A DNA stretch of 64,000 nt from Tanytarsus gracilentus (Eukaryota > Arthropoda > Insecta > Diptera > Chironomidae). The notes beneath the pieces are model-generated. The model made no database searches. It worked only from the letters and a program-made list of their open reading frames with translations, and was not told the origin of the DNA. Location: the NCBI GenBank assembly GCA_038502055.1, contig JAXRKN010000044.1, forward strand, positions 778,001 through 842,000, given 5' to 3'. The translations under genes were made by a program, and so were the position numbers. Shown here one piece after another: positions 1-8,927 of this stretch (position 1 is the stretch's first letter; the number at the start of each line of letters is the position of its first letter).

Positions 1-6
1 TCAGTT
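1..6 (+). promoter_or_regulatory. Arthropod initiator (TCAGTT) of the zinc-finger gene
   Basis: The window opens on TCAGTT, the arthropod initiator consensus, 57 bases before the ATG at 58. That spacing suits a short 5' UTR. Sequence upstream is missing, so a TATA box cannot be checked. Confidence 0.4.
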
Positions 7-57
7 TTAGTTCTGGATCTCAGAAACATCAATTTTGTCTGTAAACAAGCAAGCGCC

Positions 58-1112
58 ATGGATAGAACGGGTGGCAGCAGTAGCGGCTCTATGAAACATC
101 CGAAGAAATCGCACATAGTTTACGAGCATAGTCAAAAGTTTAAGTGCACAATTTGCCTGCAAGAATTTAATAGCGAAAGTGCACTAAAGGAGCACTCTGA
201 AATTCATATTACACCCTTTTGCCATATTTGTTCAAAGATGTTTAAATCAGCCAAACTTTTGCGTGTTCATCATCAAACCTATCACGTCCATAACACTCCA
301 ACAAAGTCGAGAAAACCGTCGAAAGATGATGATAACATTTGTCATGATTTAACTTTGCATAAAATCAAAGAGGAGCCGGTTGATATTGTATCGGAACCGG
401 AGATTGAGAACCTCTTGAATCATGATTCTCACCACAACCTTCCCTCACCAAATCCACATCATTCAGACTTTTATCCGGAACCGTCAAAATCGCTCGGCAT
501 ATGGCGTAATTTTACGGAAACTCCACCTTCAGCATTCCTTGATCATCACTCGAGCAGCAATCCATTAGGAATTAAAATGGAGCCCGTCGAACACGAGCAC
601 GATCAGTTTGATTTTATCATAAACGAAATTCTCAAAAAACCTTCAACGACGGAGGGCACTGCTGCATCGCGACTCTCGCTCGTTGCCGAGGAAATTTCTC
701 TACATCAGAACTTTTGGACTCAATCAGACCATCAACAGGATAATTGGATATGTGATATATGCAGTAAAACATTCACTACAAAGCAAATTCTCCAGCGACA
801 TCGCATTGCAACTCACGATCAGAATAAGGTATGATTTTTATCCCCCTCGTCTTACAGTATTTAAATAATCTTTTATAGGATTTTAAATGCGACCAATGTG
901 ATCAGTGGTTCTCTTCGACAAACAATCACGAACTCATTAAGCACGTCAACGAAGTTCACAATGGATTCAAAAAGTTTATCTGCGATGTGTGCAATAAAGA
1001 ATTTTCCCGTCGCGATGCTCTCAAACGTCATCGGTCGTGTCATGAAAAAGGAAGCCAGAAGCTACATCATCCGAGCAGTCCCTACTTTAGGCCTCATTTA
1101 ACTCGTCATTGA
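58..1112 (+). CDS. C2H2 zinc-finger protein, five fingers (334 aa)
   Basis: Two exons, 58..828 and 879..1112, joined in phase 0 across a 50-nt intron (GTATGA...ATAG). The start sits in a good context (GCGCCATGG). Fingers are visible at C30/C33/H46/H50, C55/C58/H71/H76, C232/C235/H248/H253, C261/C264/H279/H284 (long C-to-H spacer) and C292/C295/H308/H312. The last three form a tandem block split by the intron. Between the finger groups lies an acidic, His/Ser/Pro-rich linker with two psi-K-x-E motifs (IKEEP at about 103 and IKMEP at about 172), which are sumoylation/synergy-control type sites. A nuclear DNA-binding transcription regulator is the likely role, by family only. No ZAD or BTB domain is seen, and I cannot assign an orthologue. 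A poly(A) signal lies at 1211. Confidence 0.9.
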
Positions 1113-1210
1113 TAAATTAACTTTTAAAAAAATTAAAGCTTTTTGTAGCATACTTTCATTCTCAAATCAAAATTTTAATTTGTTATATGAGTTTTTAAGA
1201 GATTTTGAAA

Positions 1211-1216
1211 AATAAA
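1211..1216 (+). terminator. Poly(A) signal AATAAA of the zinc-finger gene
   Basis: AATAAA about 100 bases after the stop codon. The initiator of the next gene (TCAGTT at 1247 or 1260) follows within 31-45 bases, so the two genes are packed very tightly. Confidence 0.6.
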
Positions 1217-1246
1217 AATTGCTTATTAAAAACATTTTTGTGGGCG

Positions 1247-1265
1247 TCAGTTTTTAAAGTCAGTT
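1247..1265 (+). promoter_or_regulatory. Two initiator-like TCAGTT motifs before the first receptor gene
   Basis: TCAGTT occurs at 1247-1252 and again at 1260-1265, 28-41 bases before the ATG at 1293. Either could be the transcription start. No clear TATA box is seen. Confidence 0.35.
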
Positions 1266-1292
1266 TTATTTCAAGTGTTGAAGTGGACAGAC

Positions 1293-2669
1293 ATGATGAT
1301 GTGTGTAAAATTTTTAATCCTTATATTTGTAGCTCAAGTTTCAAGTGAGTTTTGTTTTCTATCTTTTTAAATTTTTTTATTAAAATATTTTTTTAAATTT
1401 CCAGTTGCATATCTTTGTAACTACGACGGCGAACCTAACTTTGACAAAAAGCTCAAAGGCAAGCTTATGTGTAATTACGACAAATATATTCGGCCTGGTG
1501 ACACGCTAAAAACCACAATCGTCAATGCACGAATGAACGTAAAAAATTTTGATTACGATGACGTTGGAAATACTCTGTCAATCACTGCATGGTTAACGCT
1601 CTCATGGGAGGACAAAAGACTTTCTTGGAATAAGGATGAATTTTCGGGCATTGAATCGATTCATATGAAAAGTGATTTTCTTTGGACACCCGATCTGAAA
1701 GTTTATAATGCGCACATTTTATCGTCACTCGGCACGTGTCACATCGTTGACTGCTTAATAACTTCAAACTCACGTGTCGCGTGCGTTCAACCCTGCGTTT
1801 TTTCAGCTCATTGTAAGGACATCGGATTCCTTAATTGGCCGTTTGACGTTCAAAATTGTTCATTCACTTTTGGCAATTGGATGAAAGGTGGCGAAGAGTT
1901 GAATTTCAATGAGGATAAAGTTACTCTTGTCACTGCCAGAATAAAACAGAATAATCAATGGAAGTTGCTGGCTGCAACGAAAAACGTTAAAAAAGGAAAA
2001 TATGCGTCATCAAACGAAACTTTTCCATCAATTTCTTTTGCTTTCGTGATTGAACGACACAATGGATATTTTACTTGCACACTTATTTCTGCCGCACTTT
2101 GTTTGATCATTTGCAATTTGAGCGTGTTCTATTTTACACCTGGCAACATAGCGAGGATTTTGATGTGTGGAGGAATTCTCATCGCGAACATGCTTTACTT
2201 GGGTTTTCTCTACTGGATGTGAGTAAATTTCTGACGCATAAAGAATTCTCTTAACTTTCTTTTCCCAAGATCACCATATTCAGGCGACGAAACGCCCAAA
2301 ACCATGACATTTTTTACTGACATGCACATAATTACCACAGTGATCCTCATCCAAAGTGTGATTTTTAGCATCGTTTTAGACAACCCCGAAAATCCAAGCA
2401 CGTGGTTAGAAAAATTCAATGAAACTTTTAAGACAAACCGGTTTGGAAGTATTCTAATGAAAAGCTCAATGGAAAAGCTTCCAGATGATATTTCAGGATT
2501 GATGGAAAATATGAGAAAAACTCCTGAAAATGCTTATTTGGTTTACTGTCGCATCTTGAATTTTATCTCATTTCTCGCTGTTCTTATCACTTTTATTTTG
2601 ATGTTCATTGCATTATTCCCAAAAGGATACTTGAGCGTCGATTACGATCCAATCGAATTGCTCTCATAA
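1293..2669 (+). CDS. Divergent Cys-loop (nAChR-like) receptor subunit A (421 aa)
   Basis: Three exons: 1293..1344, 1405..2218, 2270..2669, in frame throughout. A hydrophobic signal peptide occupies residues 1-19. An extracellular ligand-binding domain follows (YDKYIRP, then WLTLSWEDKRLSW, then a Cys-loop C154-C169 carrying NWPFD). Four membrane segments lie at about 238-262, 266-289, 301-325 and near the C-terminus. This is the order of pentameric ligand-gated channel subunits. Loop C lacks the vicinal Cys pair of alpha subunits. The M1 proline is missing, M2 does not resemble a normal pore helix, the M3-M4 loop is only about 55 residues, and the Cys-loop has 14 rather than 13 residues between cysteines. 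It heads a tandem trio with 2782 and 5234. Whether it conducts ions is not known from sequence. Confidence 0.85.
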
Positions 2670-2717
2670 AAAAAATACTCCCACATATTTTTATGGCCTA
2701 CGTATGAATTTGTTACC

Positions 2718-2723
2718 AATAAA
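2718..2723 (+). terminator. Poly(A) signal AATAAA of receptor gene A
   Basis: AATAAA 49 bases after the stop codon of receptor A and 64 bases before the ATG of receptor B. Confidence 0.55.
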
Positions 2724-2781
2724 AACAGAAGCGTAAATAATTTTTTTTGTGATTGCTTTAGTTAATTTTCAGCATCCGAAG

Positions 2782-4136
2782 ATGAAACATATTTTATTGA
2801 TTTTATGTTTTTTCGTGGTTGGAGGTTAGTTTGAGCTTTTTTTAATTAAATTAAAATTAGATAATTTTTTTTTCTATTAGACGCTCTCGACTGCTCCAAC
2901 ATGGATTCTTATTTTATGGACATTAAAATAAGAAAGAAACTTTTCTGCAACTACGACCCATACATTCGACCTCAGGAAAGAGTTGATTTGAGTTTCGATT
3001 TTATTTTAAAAGCTTTCGATTTCTCAAACTCAAATGTGATGAACTTTCAATCGTGGATTGCACTAGGATGGAATGATAGCAGATTAAAATTTGATCCGAG
3101 CGAATTTGAGGGAAATGATAGAACTTTTGCATCAATTGATCTTCTTTGGGTGCCGGATATAGCTTTAATGGAATCGTGAGTTATTAATAATTCCTAAATG
3201 TTTTATTGAAAATATTAATTTTGATTTTTTAGTGACACTTTGGAAGACATAAATTCATGCACGGCTGTAGATTGCAACATATACTCGACTGGTTATGTAG
3301 AATGTCCCCTACAATGTGAACAATCGGCTAACTGCAAGGATGCTGATCATACAAATTGGCCATTTGATATCGCGTCATGTCAATTCACTTTCATGTCGAG
3401 AACACACAGCACGAAAACTTTAAATATCATTGGACAAACTTTGATGGTTGATAAAGAAATTTCTTCACTAAATCGAGAATGGGAGATTTTTTCCATGCTT
3501 GGATATAGTGGCAATCAATCCGGTGATTTTTTTATCTCATCGTTGGAACAAAACGCTAATTATTCTTTTATCAAAATTGACTTTACAATCAAGAGACATT
3601 CACCGGAAATTATTTATCAATTTCTCATACCAGCGGCTGTCATAATTTTCATAAACATTTTTATCTTATTACTCGATGCGAACATGAGTGAAAGATGGAT
3701 TCTTTATGCTTTTGGAATTTTTAGCAATTGGATTTATAACGTCCAACTCCAATACTTGCTCCCATCAAATTCTGACTCAGTGCCCAAAGTTTTTGTCTTT
3801 ATTTGCGACTCTCAAATTATTACAACCTTTTTAATGTTTGAAAGTTTAATGTTGAAAATTTATATCGAAAGTGAAGAGGACGAATCAGAATGGATAAAAA
3901 TTGTTATGAATTTTATTAAGCGATCATGGTATGGACAGGTCATTTATCAAGACACTATAAGTACAGTTAAAAATGATGGATCAACATTTAGATTTAATTT
4001 TAGTCGTTTGATTGACAGATTTTTAATAATCATTTTGACAGTTCTCTATGCCGTGATGTTTTACGGTTTAATGCCGACTCAAATGAAGGAAATGGACTCG
4101 AAATCAAACAACATGAATTTTGAAACTGATTTTTAG
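2782..4136 (+). CDS. Divergent Cys-loop (nAChR-like) receptor subunit B (413 aa)
   Basis: Three exons: 2782..2824, 2881..3175, 3233..4136. The first intron sits right after the signal peptide, as in A and C, which supports tandem duplication. The ligand-binding domain shows NYDPYIRP, WIALGWNDSRL and LLWVPD, then the Cys-loop C147-C162 with NWPFD, again 14 residues between cysteines. The M1 region keeps a proline (FLIPAAV). M2 (after NMSERW) is rich in aromatic and amide residues and is unlike a normal pore. A longer acidic/basic M3-M4 loop and an M4 near the C-terminus follow. No vicinal cysteines are seen in loop C. The family is clear from architecture, while ligand and conductance are unknown. 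A poly(A) signal is at 4171. Confidence 0.85.
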
Positions 4137-4170
4137 AAATGTTCACTCTTTAGTGTATTCAAAAAAGATA

Positions 4171-4176
4171 AATAAA
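4171..4176 (+). terminator. Poly(A) signal AATAAA of receptor gene B
   Basis: AATAAA 34 bases after the stop codon of receptor B. Confidence 0.55.
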
Positions 4177-4288
4177 ATGCTATAAAAAGTTTTATAATCA
4201 TATCAGTGAATTTTATTGATTTATTTTTTAAACATTGAAATTTTGAGAGTGTTTCTGCAAATTTTAAAAAGAGCTCGTTACTAATTTT

Positions 4289-5092
4289 TTGTCCCCTGTT
4301 CCTTTTGCCCTGTTTCCGCCCGTCTGTCTGTCCGTCTGTCTGTCCGTCTGTTCCATCGAGATCTCGGCTCCTGAGAAGCTAGAGACTTTTTTTCAATTTT
4401 TGTTTGTTCTTTTGGGTTGGTTCCACAGGTCGTGCCATGGACACCTAAATGCCATTTTTCCACAAATTTCCTGTTATATCTTATTATTCTTAACTCTATT
4501 TTATCAGGAATCGAAAGGATTATGATATTTAATTCTATCATGCCATCAAATGCCCATTCTCACGCGGCCTGTGCCCTGCCATTTTTAAAGTTTTTTCTCG
4601 TTGAACTCGTATTCATCAGAATTATTACTTGATGTTTTAATGACCGTCACAGCCGGCCAGGGTTCAAAATCCACTATTCCATTTTTTAAAAGTATTTTTC
4701 CTCGTTAACTCGGAATTTCAATCTTGGATGGATCTGAATGGAACCTGTGGAAAATGAACACAGTGGAAAATGGAACATGTGGAAAATGGAACAAGTGGAA
4801 AATGAAACCAATGGAAAATGAAACACAATGATAATGGAACCTGGAAAATGGAACCATAGGACCGGGAAAAACAATGAAATACACATCACCGTGGAAGCCA
4901 TTTTGGGAAACATTTTGGGAAGCCAATTTGGAACCAATTTGGAGCAATTTTGGGAACCATTTTGGACCTTTTGGGAACCATTTTTGGGAAGCCAAAAGGG
5001 AGGCCAGAAGGGGAGCCAAAGGGAAGCCAATACTGATCAGTTACAAGTGGGTTACACGGCAACACCCACGTGTGGGTTTTGAAACATTTTTT
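4289..5092 (+). repeat. Dispersed repeat, copy I (long form)
   Basis: The segment starts with a (CTGTCCGT)-type run followed by GAGATCTCGGC. It continues through a long stretch of imperfect GGAAAATGGAAC-like units, and ends in a 65-base block (5028..5092) that matches the end of a second copy at 62546..62610 almost base for base. That block contains GTGGGTTAC and a CCCAC/GTGGG hairpin. The two copies lie in the same orientation 57 kb apart. No transposase or reverse transcriptase is visible, so it is probably a non-autonomous element. Open frames here are low-complexity readings of the repeat units and are not genes. Confidence 0.7.
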
Positions 5093-5233
5093 GATTATAA
5101 TTTACGCCTTCATGATTTATGTAATTAAGATAAATTTAATCATCATGACTAGAACCAGATGGCTTCTTTCTTATTTACATTTATTCATTGACCATCTCAG
5201 TCTGTGTTCAACCACCAAAGTGCAACAATTAAA

Positions 5234-6693
5234 ATGCTTCAAACTTTAAAATTATTTTTGATTTTTGCTTTTATAAATTTATCAGGTGAGTTTTAAAATT
5301 CAATTTTTTTTTTAAATTATTTAAACAAAAATTTCATTGCAAGAATGTGGAAATTGCAATTCTGATGCTCAACCATCCTCTAACATTGAAGTGAACTTAA
5401 GGAATCACATTTTCTGCAAATATGACAAAAGCGAACGACCAAAAGTCAACATTTCATTGGAGTTAAGTTATGGAGTGAGAGGTTTTAATTTTGTAAGTTA
5501 ACAAAGTAAAAGTTTGTATTCAAAATTAATTTTTACACAATAAATCAAGGATGAGGGAAAATCGTTACTTAAAATTGAATCCAGAATTCTTCATCGATGG
5601 ACAGACTTAAGGTTGATGTGGGATGAAAATAATTTTGCGGGCATAAGAATGTTTCATGTATCATCGGATGATTTGTGGATGCCTCGACTCTTTTTAAATA
5701 ACTCTCGGCATCACTATGGTCTTGGTTCTTGTCATCCCACCGAATGCATAGTTAAATCAAGTGGAGAAGTACAAATAATTTTTTAATATCCGTTAAATTT
5801 TTTATTTTTATAATTTACTATAGGCAAGTTGCTGGATTCCATGTGAACAGATTGCAGCTTGTGATGCGGATTTTTATGATTGGCCATTTGATAAACATGA
5901 CTGTCATTTAGTATTTAGAACATTTTCTACTTATGAAAATGTTCAATTTGATGCTGAGGTAAATTTTTGATTTTGGCTGTGTAAAAAAACTTTAGCCAAG
6001 AAATTATAATGTTAAAATATTTTTTAAGGCTTTAAATGGAATTCTCTTAAGAGACTCGACAAATGAATGGAAGCTTTTATCTGTGGATGGTCACATAAAT
6101 ATCACAGATCCGACGAACATAAAATTTATATTCAAACTGCAGAGATATCCAGATATGCATTATAGCCATGTTTATGTGCCAGCATACATGCTCATGACTT
6201 TAACTGTCTTAATTTTACTTACAACAAATGAAAGCTCTTGGCGCTTGATTTTATCCGGATTGAATATTTACTTGCATATAAGTTTAATGGATCGAGTCTG
6301 GTGGCAGTAAGTAAAATCAGATGATCTTGAAGTGTATTAAAGCTCTTCTGATTTTCTTAAAGGTTCCCTCTGAATGGAGTTGCTAGGAGCGCTCCTCGCG
6401 TGCTCAAATTCATGTCATTAATGCTGATATTTGCGGCTTTTGTTCTGGTGAAGTCAATAATTTTACGAATGCTGATAACTCGATTTCCAGAACCACCACT
6501 TTGGATGCAAAAATTTTCACTCTTTATCAAAAATAATATCTGTACAAAATATTTGATTATTTCTCTTGATTTTTTTCAAATCGATGAAAAAGTTGATGAC
6601 ACTAAACAGGCCTGGACAGTCTTTTGTAGATTCATTGAACGATTGCTGATAATTTTTTTTATTTTGTCGTTTACTTTGTATAATAACATTTAA
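5234..6693 (+). CDS. Divergent Cys-loop (nAChR-like) receptor subunit C (387 aa)
   Basis: Six exons: 5234..5285, 5344..5492, 5550..5768, 5824..5958, 6029..6306, 6363..6693, all joined in frame. This is a finer exon structure than in A or B. A signal peptide is followed by CKYDKSERP, the signature start of the ligand-binding domain, then DLWMPRL and a Cys-loop C153-C167 with DWPFD and the standard 13 residues between cysteines. The M1 proline is kept (YVPAYML). M2 (residues around SSWRLILSGLNIYLH) is atypical. The M3-M4 loop is short and a final hydrophobic segment ends the protein. It converges on the hexosaminidase gene with only 43 bases between stop codons. Confidence 0.83.
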
Positions 6694-6699
6694 AATCCA

Positions 6700-6705
6700 A
6701 ATAAA
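6700..6705 (+). terminator. Poly(A) signal AATAAA of receptor gene C
   Basis: AATAAA seven bases after the stop codon. Cleavage 10-30 bases downstream would fall at or inside the 3' end of the opposing hexosaminidase gene. Confidence 0.5.
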
Positions 6706-6713
6706 AAGTTTTT

Positions 6714-6719
6714 TTTATT
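6714..6719 (-). terminator. Poly(A) signal of the hexosaminidase gene
   Basis: TTTATT on the plus strand, that is AATAAA on the minus strand, 17 bases after the hexosaminidase stop codon. Only eight bases separate it from the opposing signal at 6700. Confidence 0.5.
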
Positions 6720-6736
6720 ATTTCTATGACAGTTTT

Positions 6737-8591
6737 TTAAAAAACACACAATCCCGGTCCACTCGGCACTTGAGCTTGAATATTTCGAAGTCTCAATCGA
6801 CAATAATGTTCTTCCAATCGTTCCATTGCATCATCAATATTTGTGACATTCACATCCGACCAAAGTTTTTCAGCTGTAGCACAGGCACGTGGAAAAATTC
6901 TTTGTAAAATATTGACATCATCAACCACCTCACTCCACATGCAAGCCTCGCCGCCCATTACGAGTTTCTTCTGTTCATCGCTCCCAATAAAGTCCCAGGG
7001 GTCACATTTGTAAAACTTTAACCAATCGCCACCTGTCGAGAGGTGATCAAGGTACCAGCATGTCGATAACAGAGCAGGAAGTTTATCACGTGTTATCTAA
7101 AAATTTATGAGCATTATTAAATTGTGCTAAATTTGAAAATAGATGAAGTACTTTTGATAGCAATTTTTTACTGTCTCCCATCCAAACGTGAACGACTGTG
7201 CCTTTTGGCAATCTGACGCCATTTGTATATACCTCCTGCCACACAATCGAATTCACATTTAGTGACGAAACTTTATCGATAATTTTTTGAATGTAAAACT
7301 CTTCAAGTTGAACGTACGATGTGATGTTGTAGTCTTTCATATAATTTGTGATATCTTGATTGCTTTGCCAACACTCAAAGCCGAGTTCATCGCCGCCTAA
7401 ATGAACAAATTTATCGGGAAATACCTCGACAATCTCTTCGAATAGACTGTAAATGAAGTCATAGTTCTCATCAATTATAGGATTGATTGCTCCAAGTCGT
7501 CCCTCAAACGGGCCGCCGCATTTTGTTAAAAGTTCCGGGTGACTGGCACCCCATGATGCTGTATGACCCGGCGTATCAAATTCTGACATCACCCGAATCC
7601 CTCTCAACCGTGCGTACTCGATGATGTGAGCGACATCGTCTTGTGAATAGATCATATTTGGATGAAAAGCACCCCTCGTCATTTCAGGATACTTTCTCGA
7701 TTGATATGGAAAACTGTGATCATCGACAATGTGCCAGTGGAATACATTGAACTTGTTATAGGCTAAACCATCAATTATTTGCTCAAGAGTTTGAATTGAA
7801 ATGAAATGACGACTGGTGTCAACTAATAGTCCTCGATGTGGGAAACGTGGTGAGTCGTGAATTTGCGTCTCATTTACTATTAACTAAAATTTATTTTTAA
7901 AAATTATCAAACTTTTTTTTTTAAATTACCAATCTGCCATCTGGAGAGTTGTAAAGGAGCTGAGAAAAGGATTCGATTCCTCTTAAAATACCCCATATTG
8001 AGTTTGCCTCCAATGAACCTTCCGTTTCGGAAATATTAATGTCATCTAAAATAAACATAAACATTAAATTATATAATTAAAAATTAATGAAATCTCTTAC
8101 ATGACTCATCCATGCCTAGATACGGCATTATTTCACATGGACCTTTGAGGTTGACTTTCATCGAGTCTAAATGTCCATTATAATTTAAATTTCGCCATTT
8201 ACTATCAAGCTCGATCGTAAATTTGCTTCTTATCTTTCTCAATTGCACCGAAATAATTTTGTGATAGCGCGCGATCGCTAATTGTAGAATGTCACATGAG
8301 TGGCCGATTGGTTTGAAAGTGAAAGCAGATGGTCGAATTGTATTAAAATTCAATTTGCTACTTTGGAATGTTGGCTTTGGCCAAATTGCTCCTAAAAATA
8401 AAATGATAAGATTCATTGTCAATAAATCTGACGTCAATAGCCTGCGGCACTCAAACATGTTCATTCACTTTTTAAAAATATTAAAAAAATTAGTCACCCT
8501 TCGTTGCCTTTACGACAGGTCCATAATCAATAATATACCCATCAACACTAATAACTACAATCAGAAATGATATAAATATAATTTTCTGCAT
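6737..8591 (-). CDS. Beta-hexosaminidase, lysosomal HEXA/HEXB type, GH20 (530 aa)
   Basis: Five exons on the minus strand: 8591..8498, 8391..8101, 8045..7930, 7883..7152, 7096..6737. A signal peptide covers about residues 1-18. The GH20 N-terminal domain ends in MDESY, followed by the catalytic barrel: FNVFHWHIVDD, YARLRGIRV, FDTPGHT, then HLGGDE with the acid/base pair D332-E333, later SIVWQEV and GGEACMWSE. Length and motif order match mammalian HEXA/HEXB more closely than the chitinolytic insect hexosaminidases. The inferred role is removal of terminal GlcNAc/GalNAc from glycoconjugates in the lysosome or after secretion. Several N-x-S/T sites are present. The first intron lies just after the signal peptide and was found by frame and splice signals rather than by a long ORF. 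Confidence 0.93.
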
Positions 8592-8627
8592 TTCACTTTG
8601 CACCGAACTAGACAAAATCTAAAACGA

Positions 8628-8633
8628 GACTGA
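8628..8633 (-). promoter_or_regulatory. Initiator TCAGTC of the hexosaminidase gene
   Basis: On the minus strand TCAGTC lies 37-42 bases before the ATG at 8591, a suitable place for the transcription start. No TATA box is obvious upstream. The gap 8592-8927 otherwise holds only AT-rich sequence and the 3' end of the first transporter gene. Confidence 0.4.
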
Positions 8634-8869
8634 TTCAATTCTCTCAATTGTTTTCGGTCAATTTACATTTTATTTTGTTTGTACAGAACTTTTCTCTCTT
8701 TAAACATTATTTAAATAAAATTTCACTAACACTTTTTAATTTTGTGAGAGCTTCAATTTTTTTTTTGACAAGAGTTGATGAAATACATTAAATTTGGAGA
8801 GTTTCAATCAAGTAAATGAAACAAAAAAAACTTTTAAGCAGTTAATGAGTTTTTCACAATTTAATTCAA

Positions 8870-8875
8870 TTTATT
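8870..8875 (-). terminator. Poly(A) signal of P-protein gene 1
   Basis: AATAAA on the minus strand about 53 bases after the stop codon at 8928. Confidence 0.5.
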
Positions 8876-8927
8876 AAGGTTTGATTTAAACTTTTACTAC
8901 AATTTTTACTACAATATTTCGAATAAT

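Noticed and set aside
4686..5128. Several overlapping open frames on both strands
   Set aside because: They are translations of the GGAAAATGGAAC-like repeat units of the dispersed element.
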